Assembly (NCBI GenBank): GCA_019638085.1
Contig: JAHBUL010000010.1
Location: forward strand, 1 to 64,000
Source: Flavobacteriales bacterium
GTDB lineage: Bacteria > Bacteroidota > Bacteroidia > Flavobacteriales_F > PHOS-HE28
Direction of reading: 5' to 3'
DNA: 64,000 nucleotides
Part shown: positions 52,223 through 61,176 of the stretch, piece after piece
Numbering within the stretch: the first letter of the stretch is position 1
Layout of the letters: each line of letters opens with the position of its first letter
Notes under the pieces: model-generated
What the model saw: the letters and a program-made list of their open reading frames with translations, nothing else
Database searches by the model: none
What the model was told of the DNA's origin: nothing
Made by a program: the position numbers and the translations under genes

Positions 52223-53470
52223 TTACGCACACTCCAACGTCAACACCGTGATCTCCGGCGGCATGCCCACCCGGCCGGGGAAACCGATGAATCCAAAACC
52301 GCGGTTCACATAGAGCTGTAGCCCGTCCTTTTCATACAGCCCGGCCCACTGCTCGTAGATCCACTGAGCTGGGCTGTAGGTGTGCCCATTGACCGTGATG
52401 CCGAATTGGGCACCATGTGTATGCCCTGCCAACATCAGGTCAATACCCGTGGCGCGGACCTGAGCGTCCCAATGGGTGGGGTCATGGCTCATCAACAACC
52501 GGAATTTGCCGGGGTCCGTGCCTGCTACGGCCTTGGCCAGGTCACCATATTGCTGAAAGCGGGTCCCCCAGTTCTGCACACCGATCAAGCTGAAGCTCTC
52601 ACCGTCCTTCTCGATCGGTACATGCTCATCCCGCAACAGCCGGAAACCCATGGTGCGGTGGTGCTCCATCAAGCGTTCCAGGTTGGCGCGCTTCGCCGTT
52701 TCGCTTTCCCATCTGGAATAGTCGCCATAGTCGTGGTTCCCGAGGATGGAATATTTACCATTGGTTGCTTGCAGGCCGGCGATGGTATCCAGCCAAGGCT
52801 CCACCTCATCCGCGAAGTTGTTCACCAGGTCGCCGGTGAAAAGGATCAGGTCGGGCTTCTGCGCATTGATCAGGTCGATGCCGTGCTGCACCACATCGGT
52901 GCTGTTCCCGAAGCTGCCGAGGTGCATATCGCTGATCTGCACGACTCGGAATCCATCGAATGCTTTCGGTAGGTTCCGCACTTTCACCGGTACATGCGCC
53001 AGCTTGAAATACCTCCAACCCCGTGTGAGCCCATAGAGCACGCCGGTGAACGGGATGGCGGCCAAAGCGAGGCCCACTTGCGAAATGAAACGGATCCGGC
53101 CGGGATCAGCGCTGGCTGTTGTGCCGGGAGCCAACTTGTCCCAGCCTCGTCTCAACAGTTCCACCAGGTCCTCCAGCCCATGGAAGAGCACGATGATCAC
53201 CTTGGGCAGGAGCAGGAGGAAGAAGATGCCGATGACAGTGTACATGAACGCACGGTTCTGCGAAGCATGCAGTTCATTCATCTGGGATGCACCGTAAACG
53301 ATCATCACCAGCACGCCGATGCTCACGGTCCAATAGAGGATGCGCAGCACGCGCTGAAAGCCGAAGGCCATACCGCTCAAGGCGGTACTGATGCCACGCC
53401 ACGCGTAGAGATCGATCAGCAGCAATACGAACAGGAAGAGGATGAGACGGAGCAAGGCGGTAGCTGACAT
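52223..53470 (-). CDS. Membrane-anchored metallophosphoesterase
   Basis: A 415-residue protein with about four N-terminal helices (1-155) and a calcineurin-like phosphoesterase domain (170-410). Metal ligands are visible in DMHLGSF, TGDLVNNF, GNHDYGD, SHDPTHWD and GHTHGAQFG, a complete set. The family (YkuE-like) hydrolyses phosphomono- or diesters, in some cases lipid-linked ones at the membrane; the substrate here is unknown. It is followed in the same direction by sppA's spacer with the composite repeat. Confidence 0.92.
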   Translation of the reverse strand: MSATALLRLILFLFVLLLIDLYAWRGISTALSGMAFGFQRVLRILYWTVSIGVLVMIVYGASQMNELHASQNRAFMYTVIGIFFLLLLPKVIIVLFHGLEDLVELLRRGWDKLAPGTTASADPGRIRFISQVGLALAAIPFTGVLYGLTRGWRYFKLAHVPVKVRNLPKAFDGFRVVQISDMHLGSFGNSTDVVQHGIDLINAQKPDLILFTGDLVNNFADEVEPWLDTIAGLQATNGKYSILGNHDYGDYSRWESETAKRANLERLMEHHRTMGFRLLRDEHVPIEKDGESFSLIGVQNWGTRFQQYGDLAKAVAGTDPGKFRLLMSHDPTHWDAQVRATGIDLMLAGHTHGAQFGITVNGHTYSPAQWIYEQWAGLYEKDGLQLYVNRGFGFIGFPGRVGMPPEITVLTLECA

Positions 53471-53521
53471 GGGGCAAAGGTCGGGGAGAAGAACCCGTTG
53501 GCGGACCCTGAAGGATTTCGA

Positions 53522-53554
53522 TTTGGCTTTTGGGAGAAGGCTAGGGTACCTTGG
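53522..53554 (+). promoter_or_regulatory. Promoter of the exported propeller gene
   Basis: TTTG (53522-53525), 21 bases, then TACCTTGG (53547-53554): both boxes and the spacing fit the Bacteroidota promoter, with one change in the -7 box. The ATG is 12 bases downstream, so the leader is very short. Confidence 0.6.
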
Positions 53555-53566
53555 CGCACCAAATAA

Positions 53567-55024
53567 ATGCCCGTGATTCCCCGCTCCTTCCTAATGCTTC
53601 TGGCGGTATCTGTTTGTTGCTCTGTCTATTCACAGACGACATGGCAGAGTACCTACGGTGGGTATGGTTTGGATGAAGGACATGGGGTACGTGAGACAAG
53701 TGATCATGGGTTCATAGTTGTAGGCTCTACTGGAAGCTTCGGCGCTGGATCAAGTGATGTTTATGTTTTAAAGTTGGACAGTGCGGGAAACAGGGAATGG
53801 TCCGTTGCCATCGGTGGCCCCACTGTGGATCAAGGTTGGTCGATCAGGCAGTTGGATGATGGTGGATATATCGTTGCTGGTTTCACCCTAGGGGGTACAG
53901 GAGGTAGTTATGATGGCCTCATGATCAGACTCGATGGGAGTGGTGAAGTGCTTTGGCAGAAGACCCATGGAGGAGCGGGATGGGACTTTTTTTATGATGT
54001 GGAAGTATTGAGCGATGGCTTTGCCTTGGCTGGTACTACTGAAGTCAATGGGGACGCACAAGGCTGGTTGGTTCGAACGGACCTGGACGGAAACATTGTT
54101 TGGGAGCGGAACTTTGGTGATGGAGGCACGGATGAGGCACGTTGTGTACGCTTGACGACTGATGGGGGGCTAGTGGTTGCAGGCACTTGGACATATACGG
54201 ATGGTACAAGCGATGCTGCCATCATAAAATATGGTGATGACGGTGATCAGGAATGGTCAGCCACATTGGGTGGTGATAGCATCGAGGTTGGGTACAGTGT
54301 TGTGGAGACCAGTGATGGTGGCTATGCCGTTGGAGGGTATACAACCAGCTTTTCCTCGAATCGGGCGATGTTATTGGCGAAAGTGGACATGAATGGAGAC
54401 TTTTTGTGGATCAATCAAGTAGCTGGTGGTCAAGGTGAATGGGAGGGACGGAGCATCCGTGAAAACTATGATGGAGGTTTAGTGCTGGCTGGGTATACCT
54501 CATCCTATGGTGCCGGTGGTTATGATTTCTACATGGCGCAGACGGATCTGAATGGCAGTTGGATCAGCGGACCAAATTTCGGAGGCAGTGGAAATGAGTT
54601 GTGCTGGGGAATGGACCTCGTATCTGATGGAGGTTATGTTCTTGTAGGCACCACGGACGGCTTAGGCCCAGGCATTACTGCTGTGTATGTGGTGAAGAAC
54701 GCAGGCGATGTGATCACTGACCCGTTTAATATTGAGTTTGATCCATTGGTCGTGCGTGAAGCAGTGGGCTATGCTCCGCTCACTCTCTCACCCAATCCCG
54801 TACGTCCTAACGGCTTCCTTGAATTGGGAACTGCTGAATTTCTGCGGAATGGATGGAATGCCGAGCTATTGGACCTGAATGGAGGCTTGGTGGGAGTTGG
54901 TCAAGGCCGACCGGGACATAGGGTACTTTCAGTTCCGGGGCTTTCATCCGGGGCATACATTCTCAGGTTGACGAATCCAGATGGTCAGATGACTTCATCT
55001 AAATTCATCGTTCAACCGGAATAG
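53567..55024 (+). CDS. AT-richer beta-propeller T9SS type A protein
   Basis: A 485-residue exported protein with signal peptide MPVIPRSFLMLLAVSVCCSVYSQ. Seven or so propeller repeats follow the pattern ETSDHGFIVVGSTGSFGAGSSDVYVLKLDSAGNREW. The type A sorting domain begins at LSPNPVRPNGFLELG and ends FIVQPE. Codon use is clearly more AT-rich (for example GATGATGGTGGA runs) than in the related genes at 23622 and 38324, pointing to recent transfer. Its 3' end overlaps the convergent glycosyltransferase gene by 30 bases. Confidence 0.87.
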   Translation: MPVIPRSFLMLLAVSVCCSVYSQTTWQSTYGGYGLDEGHGVRETSDHGFIVVGSTGSFGAGSSDVYVLKLDSAGNREWSVAIGGPTVDQGWSIRQLDDGGYIVAGFTLGGTGGSYDGLMIRLDGSGEVLWQKTHGGAGWDFFYDVEVLSDGFALAGTTEVNGDAQGWLVRTDLDGNIVWERNFGDGGTDEARCVRLTTDGGLVVAGTWTYTDGTSDAAIIKYGDDGDQEWSATLGGDSIEVGYSVVETSDGGYAVGGYTTSFSSNRAMLLAKVDMNGDFLWINQVAGGQGEWEGRSIRENYDGGLVLAGYTSSYGAGGYDFYMAQTDLNGSWISGPNFGGSGNELCWGMDLVSDGGYVLVGTTDGLGPGITAVYVVKNAGDVITDPFNIEFDPLVVREAVGYAPLTLSPNPVRPNGFLELGTAEFLRNGWNAELLDLNGGLVGVGQGRPGHRVLSVPGLSSGAYILRLTNPDGQMTSSKFIVQPE

Positions 55025-56497
55025 TGACCATTGCGCCGTGTGGTCGAGCATATCGAATTCGGCCCAATTGCGATCCGTTGGTCCAATAACCACCAAGTAT
55101 TCCGCACCTTGACTTATAAGTGAGTCCAAAGGAGGAATGCGACCGGTTCTCTTGTCATAGGTCCAGCCCTTCCTGTTTAAAAACAACAGTGAACCATTCG
55201 GGGTTGGATCCCCTAGAACGATAAAGCGGGACGAGTCCGGAATAGCGTTCTCGCGTAATACGGTGGCTATGTTGCCTTCCAAGGAGATGGAGGTCAAATG
55301 CGGGTCACTTCGATCTGCATATCTACGTTCAAGATTCAGTTTTCCCAGTAGAAGTCCCATGACCGCCAAGGCGACCATCGCTATTGCAAGTACCCGTGTC
55401 ATTCGGATCGAGGGGAACCGGTCACGAAGTGCACTCAAGCCCGCGAGGGTAAGGAACACCAGTAGCGGTGCTAGGGTCAGGAAGTAGTAATCATGATCAG
55501 CGAATTTTCGGAAGAAGAGGGCGATATATGCTATTGCTGCAATAAGCAGGAATGAAAGCATCAGTCGGATGGTTCCAGGTATCCTTCTGAAGAGGAGAAG
55601 AGCAGTGATGAATACCAAAGTCATGATGTGCCAACTTGTTGGGTGGTGATACTTCGTCCACCAGTATTCTGTCACCAGAATAGTTGTGCTTTTCACTTCC
55701 ACTCCGGACATTTCCCATATCGGCTCTGCCCAAGTCATGAAGTAATGCGTTTGATTTGCAGCGTTATACCAGATGGCGTAGATGTTCCATGCGGCAATAA
55801 GTGCAACTCCTGTAAAAATGGCCAACAGCTTCTTCCATCGTGCGATCCCATCAATGAAAAGCACCATTCCGGCATAGGCTAAAAGATACATGGTAACTGG
55901 AGCCTTCAGTAGTCCGGCGAGAACAAGGAGCATTACACCAACTCGCTCAAGTATTGTACGCCCCCCCTCACTTCTGGCTTCCACGACCAAACAAGTCCCA
56001 GCTAACACGCAGCCATAGGCTGGGGCATCGGGTAAGTAGTTCGCGGCGTAATAGATTACAACGCTTGATGAGAACATCCACAAGCTGAAACCGATACCGG
56101 CAAGGATCGAACCCAGCCATCGGGATGCTAGGCGGGCCAAAAGAACATGCCCGGCCAGAACGATGGCCAAGTCAACGGACCGAATGGCAGTGTATGACAA
56201 TCCAAATCCGCTTCTAAGGAGAGCAAGTAAATAATATAGGATCGGGAATTCGGCGGCAGCTTTTCCGTCTACTGGTGCATTCCGTAGATCAAATACTGCC
56301 GGGGTGAAGAAGTTCCATGTTCCATGAACATAGTTCATCATGAATGAAATGGAGTCCGTTTGCCGGATGAAGTGGATTCCTTGAGGGCCGCTGAATAAAA
56401 TGTTGGGGAGATAGAGCCATGCGACCACACCGATAAATGTCAGTAGTGTAGCAGAATACACCAGCCATCGCGGCGATCGAGAGGGGGAGTGTGGCAT
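54995..56497 (-). CDS. GT39-like membrane glycosyltransferase
   Basis: A 500-residue integral membrane protein with ~11 helices. The N-terminal loop carries HFIRQTDS and the DxE-type region expected of polyprenyl-phosphate-sugar-dependent enzymes (GT39/GT83/ArnT-like), followed by a soluble C-terminal part (from LNLERRYADRSDPHLTS). It probably transfers a sugar from a lipid carrier to a glycan, lipid or protein on the outer face of the inner membrane. The ATG at 56497 is preferred over a TTG at 56551. Composition is AT-richer than the flanks, like its convergent neighbour. Confidence 0.75.
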   Translation of the reverse strand: MPHSPSRSPRWLVYSATLLTFIGVVAWLYLPNILFSGPQGIHFIRQTDSISFMMNYVHGTWNFFTPAVFDLRNAPVDGKAAAEFPILYYLLALLRSGFGLSYTAIRSVDLAIVLAGHVLLARLASRWLGSILAGIGFSLWMFSSSVVIYYAANYLPDAPAYGCVLAGTCLVVEARSEGGRTILERVGVMLLVLAGLLKAPVTMYLLAYAGMVLFIDGIARWKKLLAIFTGVALIAAWNIYAIWYNAANQTHYFMTWAEPIWEMSGVEVKSTTILVTEYWWTKYHHPTSWHIMTLVFITALLLFRRIPGTIRLMLSFLLIAAIAYIALFFRKFADHDYYFLTLAPLLVFLTLAGLSALRDRFPSIRMTRVLAIAMVALAVMGLLLGKLNLERRYADRSDPHLTSISLEGNIATVLRENAIPDSSRFIVLGDPTPNGSLLFLNRKGWTYDKRTGRIPPLDSLISQGAEYLVVIGPTDRNWAEFDMLDHTAQWSLFRLNDEFR

Positions 56498-56653
56498 GGT
56501 TCGCTGCGAATATCGTCGTTCAGGGATCGGTTTTGTACAGGTCTGCTCCAACCATGGCAGATTGTCAGATCGGTAATCCCGAATAACTTGACCCGCAAAT
56601 CTCGGTTGATCTCACATTGCTTGTAACAACCAGATTTGGATACGGGAGCCATT

Positions 56654-57364
56654 ATGCCAACTGAAGCCACCATCATAAAGGGGCTCCTCGCGATCCATGT
56701 CGCTGCGGGAAGTATCGCCCTCGTTGTGGCCCCTCTGGCCATGGTGGTGCAGAAGGGAGGTGATTGGCACCGGCGCTGGGGCAAGACCTTTTTCTATGGA
56801 ATGATCGCGGTGTGCGCCACCGCTATCACATTGGGCATTCTTCATCCCAAGAACTTCTGGTTGGCGTTGGTGGCGGTGTTCAGCCTGTACATGGTCGCCT
56901 CGGGCTATCGCTCACTGTACTTGAAGCAAATGCACAGAGGCCTCCGACCAGCGCGCGTGGACATAACACTGCACGGTATTGCAGGCGTAGTGAACGGTGG
57001 GCTATTGATCTGGGGCTTGGCCCATCTCATCCTCGGGAGCTTCAACACACAGGCTGTGCTGTTCACGGTGTTCGGACTCATCGGCACCCTCATGGTGCTC
57101 AACGGTTTCCTGAAATTCTACCGACGGCGGCACGATAAGCGGGAATGGCTCTATGGCCACATGGGAGGCTTCCTCGGTGGGTATATCGCCACGGTATCGG
57201 CCTTCAGTGCCGTGAATCTCACCATGGTGGAACCCGTATGGCTACAGTGGCTCTGGCCCACCATCATCGGCGTACCGCTGATCTTCTTCTGGATCTGGCG
57301 ACTGCGGAAGCGTTTCGCAAATGGTGAGCGCCTGCGGAGCTTCGCCGATGTGCGGATCAAGTGA
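56654..57364 (+). CDS. DUF2306-like membrane protein
   Basis: A 236-residue inner-membrane protein with seven or so helices. LLAIHVAAGSIALVVAPLAMVVQKGGDWHRRWGKTFFYGM near the N-terminus, with its conserved His residues, and HDKREWLYGHMGGFLGGYIATVSAFSAVNL match the DUF2306 pattern. The role is unknown; conserved histidines in helices hint at haem or metal binding in this group (inference). The ATG at 56654 is preferred over an upstream TTG. It is divergent from the glycosyltransferase. Confidence 0.78.
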   Translation: MPTEATIIKGLLAIHVAAGSIALVVAPLAMVVQKGGDWHRRWGKTFFYGMIAVCATAITLGILHPKNFWLALVAVFSLYMVASGYRSLYLKQMHRGLRPARVDITLHGIAGVVNGGLLIWGLAHLILGSFNTQAVLFTVFGLIGTLMVLNGFLKFYRRRHDKREWLYGHMGGFLGGYIATVSAFSAVNLTMVEPVWLQWLWPTIIGVPLIFFWIWRLRKRFANGERLRSFADVRIK

Positions 57365-57365
57365 G

Positions 57366-57410
57366 GCTTTCACCACAAAGGCACAGAGGACACAAAGGTG
57401 TTTTGAGGTG
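57366..57410. repeat. Word-like repeat after the DUF2306 gene
   Basis: Directly after the stop come the words ACCACAAAGGCACAGAGG and ACACAAAGGTG, of the common CNCAAAGGCNCAGAGG type. A similar CCGCAAAGGCGCAA occurs at 30101-30114. Confidence 0.5.
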
Positions 57411-57532
57411 GATGCCATCGTTTTGGTTGCTGGGTACTGGAACATCGGGTTGCTGAGCAGCGTGATTCCCGCATTTCTCCGTCTCCTCCATATCTGTAGT
57501 GTACCGATGAAGGCACTTACTTTGTAGCCTGC

Positions 57533-58390
57533 ATGCAACAGTCGGTATTCTCCGTGGACGTTGAGGAGTGGTTCCATATCCTCGACGTGCCTTCAACACC
57601 CGCTTTGGCGGAATGGCCGGCACTGCCCTCACGGGTGGAGGCGAGCTTCCGTTCCATGCTGGAGGTTTTTTCAGAAAAGAAGGTGCGCACCACCTTGTTC
57701 TTTCTGGCCTGGGTGGTGGAGCGCTACCCGCACTTGGTGCGCGAAGCCGTGGAAGGCGGGCACGAGATCGCATCGCACGGCTATGCCCACGAGCTGGTCT
57801 ACCGTCAGGACCGAGCCACCTTCTCAGCGGACATCACCAAGGCGAAGGACATCATTGAACAGGCGGCAGGAGTGGCGGTGAAAGGGTATCGTGCGCCCGG
57901 CTTTTCCGTCACCAGCGAAACGCCGTGGTTCTTCGATGCCGTGGCCGAAGCAGGATACGCCTACGATAGTTCCGTGTTTCCCGGTGAGCGTGGCCATGGG
58001 GGACTGCCCGGTGCCTTGGCCGTACCGCATGTGGTTCCCACAGCGTATGGTGATCTAGTGGAATTCCCTGTTTCATTGTCTTCCATGCTCGGGCGGCCGA
58101 TGTACTTTTTCGGAGGTGGTTACCTGCGTTTCTTTCCGTACAGCCTCATGCTTTCCAAGGCGAAGGATGTGTTGAAGGAAGGGCGTCCGGTGGTGTTCTA
58201 TCTGCATCCACGAGAGGTGGACCCGGAACATCCGCGATTGCCGATGAGCGCGAAGCGCAATTTCATGACCTATCACAACCTGCGGAGCACCATGCCCAAG
58301 ATGCGCAGGCTCTTCGACGACCTGCCGATGACCACTTTTGGAGAGCTGATGGAAAAGGGGAGTGGTGCATTCCCGAAGGCTGGCCGATGA
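57533..58390 (+). CDS. Polysaccharide deacetylase (DUF3473 type)
   Basis: A 285-residue NodB-like deacetylase. The catalytic Asp-Val-Glu is in FSVDVEEWF (7-15), the zinc histidines in EIASHGYAHEL (75-85), and the DUF3473 C-terminal extension contains RPVVFYLHPREVDPEHPR, as in the XrtA/PEP-CTERM-locus subfamily. It removes acetyl groups from a surface polysaccharide. It is the first gene of a polysaccharide operon and overlaps the next gene by 4 bases. A box-like TTACTTTG lies at 57518-57525, close to the ATG. Confidence 0.93.
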   Translation: MQQSVFSVDVEEWFHILDVPSTPALAEWPALPSRVEASFRSMLEVFSEKKVRTTLFFLAWVVERYPHLVREAVEGGHEIASHGYAHELVYRQDRATFSADITKAKDIIEQAAGVAVKGYRAPGFSVTSETPWFFDAVAEAGYAYDSSVFPGERGHGGLPGALAVPHVVPTAYGDLVEFPVSLSSMLGRPMYFFGGGYLRFFPYSLMLSKAKDVLKEGRPVVFYLHPREVDPEHPRLPMSAKRNFMTYHNLRSTMPKMRRLFDDLPMTTFGELMEKGSGAFPKAGR

Positions 58391-59457
58391 AGAAGGTGCT
58401 CTTTCTCTACACGGAAACGGCGCCCTATTTCCTGGCGAGCGTAGCGCGTTTGGTAAAGGACCACGGCGTGGAAGCGCACATCATACGCTGGCCGGTGAAC
58501 AAGGAAGCACCCTTCGAGACCAAGAGCGTGGAAGGGATCACCATCCATGATCGAGAGGGATTCAACGAGACCTCATTGCGGCGTTTCGCGAACAACCTCA
58601 AGCCGGACATCATCCTCACCAGCGGTTGGGTGGACAAGGGATACTTGCAGGTCTGCCGCGATGCCCACAAGCGCGGCGTACCCACGGTGATGTGCAGTGA
58701 CACGGCCTGGCGAGGCGGCCTCAAGCAATGGGCGGCCGTAGGGGCCGCTCGCTTCTGGCTTCACCGCACCTTCAGCCATGCATGGGTCACCGGCGAGGCA
58801 CAAGCGCTCTATGCCGAATACCTCGGCTTCTCGCGGGACCGCATCAGGCGTGGCTTCTATGCCGCCGATCTCGATCGTTTCGCACCCTTGGCCAAGCGGT
58901 TCGAGGAAGGGAAGGCCGCGAAATTCCCGCACCGCTTCCTGTGCATGGCGCGCTACATTCCCAGCAAGGGCCACCAATACATGGTGGAGGCCTTCGCCGA
59001 GCTATGCGATGCGGGCGAGGCGAAGGACTGGGAACTGTGGTGCATCGGTACAGGTGAGTTGCATCCCATGGCGCATGAGCATCCCCGGATCAAGCATCTG
59101 GGTTTTGTGCAAGCGGATGAAGTGTGGAAGTACATGGAGCAGAGCGGGGTCTTCATCCTTCCGAGCCTGTATGAGCCTTGGGGCGTAGTGGTACACGAGC
59201 ATGCGGCGGCAGGTTTTCCGCTCATGCTCAGCGATGCCGTGGGCGCACGTCACCGGTTCCTGAAGGATGGCCACAATGGGCAATGCTTCGTTGCCGGCAA
59301 CAAGGAAAGCCTGAAGAAGGCCTTTCGCGAAGTGATCGCCACGCCGGATGCCGAACTGGTGGCCATGGGACTGAGAAGTGCGGAACTGGCCACCGATTGG
59401 GGGCCGAAGGAATGGGCCGGCACATTGATGGAATTGATCGATGAGCGCCATGGCTAA
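58387..59457 (+). CDS. Glycosyltransferase family 4
   Basis: A 356-residue GT-B enzyme that adds a sugar from a nucleotide donor to a growing polysaccharide. The nucleotide-binding C-terminal half has ARYIPSKGHQYMVEAF, GFVQADEVWKYMEQSGVFILPSLYEPWGVVVHEHAAAGFP, where the E-x7-E pair (EPWGVVVHE) is the GT4 hallmark. It overlaps the deacetylase gene (ATGA) and the next gene by 17 bases. Sugar specificity cannot be read. Confidence 0.92.
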   Translation: MKKVLFLYTETAPYFLASVARLVKDHGVEAHIIRWPVNKEAPFETKSVEGITIHDREGFNETSLRRFANNLKPDIILTSGWVDKGYLQVCRDAHKRGVPTVMCSDTAWRGGLKQWAAVGAARFWLHRTFSHAWVTGEAQALYAEYLGFSRDRIRRGFYAADLDRFAPLAKRFEEGKAAKFPHRFLCMARYIPSKGHQYMVEAFAELCDAGEAKDWELWCIGTGELHPMAHEHPRIKHLGFVQADEVWKYMEQSGVFILPSLYEPWGVVVHEHAAAGFPLMLSDAVGARHRFLKDGHNGQCFVAGNKESLKKAFREVIATPDAELVAMGLRSAELATDWGPKEWAGTLMELIDERHG

Positions 59458-60589
59458 GCCGCGGGTGCTGGTCTTCATCGACTGGTACCTGCCGGGCTAT
59501 AGGGCGGGCGGACCCGTGCGGAGCGTGGCCAATCTGGTGGATCACCTCCGTGATCGCATTGACTTTCACATCATCACGCGCAACACGGACTACACGGAAA
59601 GCACGCCCTACCCGGGTGTTCAGCCGGACCAATGGACGCACTTGCCCGGTGGTGAAAAAGTATGGTACGCTTCTGAGGCAGGTACTTCACGCAAGGTCTG
59701 GAAGCGCATTATGAAGGAGGAGAAGTGGGACGCGATGTACGTGAACGGGCTTTATTCCTGGTGGTACAACATCCTGCCCTTGTGGCTTTCCCGGCGGATG
59801 CCGATGCGACGTGTGGTGGCTGTTCGCGGCATGCTGGCCAGCGGCGCCCTGCAACACGGGTCGCTGAAGAAGCTGTTGTTCCTCTCGCTGGCGCGGATGG
59901 TGGACCTGTACAAGGGTGTTCGCTTCCAAGCCACCAATGAGGAAGAAGCACGCGATGTGCGGATGCACGTTCTGAAATATGCAGAGGTGCAAGTGGTGCC
60001 GAACCTCTCGCGCAAGCTGGCGGGCGTGCATGTTCCAATAGCGAAGCAACCCGGTGCGGTGAAACTGGTGAGCGTGGCGCGGATCGCCGTGGAGAAGAAC
60101 ACGTTGCTCGCCCTGGAAAGCCTCCGGAACGTGAAGGGAGCAGTGCAGTTCAACCTGTACGGTCCCGTGTATGATGAAGCGTATTGGGAGAAATGCCAAG
60201 CGGCGATCGCCGCCTTACCGACCCCTGTGAAGGTTGAGCACAAGGGAACCGTTCCACCGGAGGAAGTACCGGAGATCCTGGCGGAACATCATGCGCTCTT
60301 CATGCCCAGTGCCGGAGAGAATTTCGGGCACACCATGCTCGAAGCACTTTCCGCAGGGCGGCCCTTGCTCATCAGCGACCGCACGCCATGGCGCGAGCTG
60401 GAGCAGGACAACGCGGGCTGGGACCTGCCGCTGGACCGGCCGGCGGGATTTACCGTGGCGGTGGAGCGGCTTTCCGGAATGGATCAGGCGGAGTTCGATC
60501 GGTGGTCAAAGGGCGCATACGAAAGAGGAATGCGCTACTTGGGCGATCCTGCTCCGATGGAGGCTAGCCTGAAGATGTTCTTGGCTTGA
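59441..60589 (+). CDS. Glycosyltransferase family 4
   Basis: A 382-residue GT-B enzyme of the same operon. The N-terminus VLVFIDWYLPGYRAGGPVRSVANLVDHL has the glycine-rich acceptor loop, and the C-terminal half has KLVSVARIAVEKNTLLALESL and FMPSAGENFGHTMLEALSAGRPLLISD with the donor-binding glutamates. The start may instead be the ATG at 59450. It ends in a TTGA overlap with the toxin-antitoxin pair that follows. Confidence 0.92.
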   Translation: MSAMAKPRVLVFIDWYLPGYRAGGPVRSVANLVDHLRDRIDFHIITRNTDYTESTPYPGVQPDQWTHLPGGEKVWYASEAGTSRKVWKRIMKEEKWDAMYVNGLYSWWYNILPLWLSRRMPMRRVVAVRGMLASGALQHGSLKKLLFLSLARMVDLYKGVRFQATNEEEARDVRMHVLKYAEVQVVPNLSRKLAGVHVPIAKQPGAVKLVSVARIAVEKNTLLALESLRNVKGAVQFNLYGPVYDEAYWEKCQAAIAALPTPVKVEHKGTVPPEEVPEILAEHHALFMPSAGENFGHTMLEALSAGRPLLISDRTPWRELEQDNAGWDLPLDRPAGFTVAVERLSGMDQAEFDRWSKGAYERGMRYLGDPAPMEASLKMFLA

Positions 60590-60813
60590 AGAGGGTGAAT
60601 GATCTCGACATATCTTTGGAGGAACTGGAAAATGTCGCAAACATGGTCGTCAAACTAAAGCGGTCGGGCCAAAAAGGGCAGTTGGACGCTGCTCTGAAAA
60701 GCTTGGCCAAGCGAAGGCGCAGGGGGGCGAAGATCTTGCGCTTCGTAGGCAAGGTCGCTTTCGAAGGCGACCCCGTCACTGTTCAAAAGGAAATGCGCCG
60801 TGAACATCGATAA
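60586..60813 (+). CDS. Putative antitoxin of a VapBC-like pair
   Basis: A 75-residue basic protein; starts are TTG at 60586 (overlapping the previous stop) or GTG at 60595. It is strongly charged (KSLAKRRRRGAKILRFVGK, KEMRREHR) and I recognise no standard antitoxin fold, so the call rests on its size and its 14-base overlap with a PIN-domain toxin. In VapBC pairs the antitoxin precedes the toxin, binds it through its C-terminus and represses the operon through its N-terminus. Confidence 0.6.
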   Translation: MKRVNDLDISLEELENVANMVVKLKRSGQKGQLDAALKSLAKRRRRGAKILRFVGKVAFEGDPVTVQKEMRREHR

Positions 60814-61174
60814 CCTGCTGCTCGATACTAACATTGTCGTGCATGTTCTTCAAGGGAACCTCGCCTTAGCGAAAGAGTTGGAAGGGAAACGTTTACTTAT
60901 CTCTGTTGTTAGCCGAATAGAATTGTTCAGTTGGCCCGGTGAGACGAAAGGGCGGGATGAATGGCTACTGCAATTTCTGGAGGAATGCCAATTGGTGGAA
61001 CTGGATCGGGGTATTCAGGACCGGGCAATTGAATTGAGGAAGAAGTTTAAGCTCGCCTTGGCAGATGCTGTGATCGCAGCCACTGCCTTGCACTTGGACG
61101 TAACCCTCTTGACCGCAGACAAGGGCTTTAAAAAATTGGAGTCCGACCTCAGGGTCGTCATCATTCAGCCTTGA
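60800..61174 (+). CDS. PIN-domain toxin, VapC-like
   Basis: A 124-residue PIN endoribonuclease with GTG start. The four acidic residues of the active site are in place: Asp9 (LLLDTN), Glu41 (SRIELFSW), Asp89 (LALADAVIAAT) and Asp107 (LTADKGF). VapC toxins cleave tRNA or rRNA when not held by their antitoxin. Its gene is embedded in the polysaccharide operon, with the acetyltransferase gene starting 2 bases after its stop, so operon transcription would cover it. Confidence 0.88.
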   Translation: MNIDNLLLDTNIVVHVLQGNLALAKELEGKRLLISVVSRIELFSWPGETKGRDEWLLQFLEECQLVELDRGIQDRAIELRKKFKLALADAVIAATALHLDVTLLTADKGFKKLESDLRVVIIQP

Positions 61175-61176
61175 GC

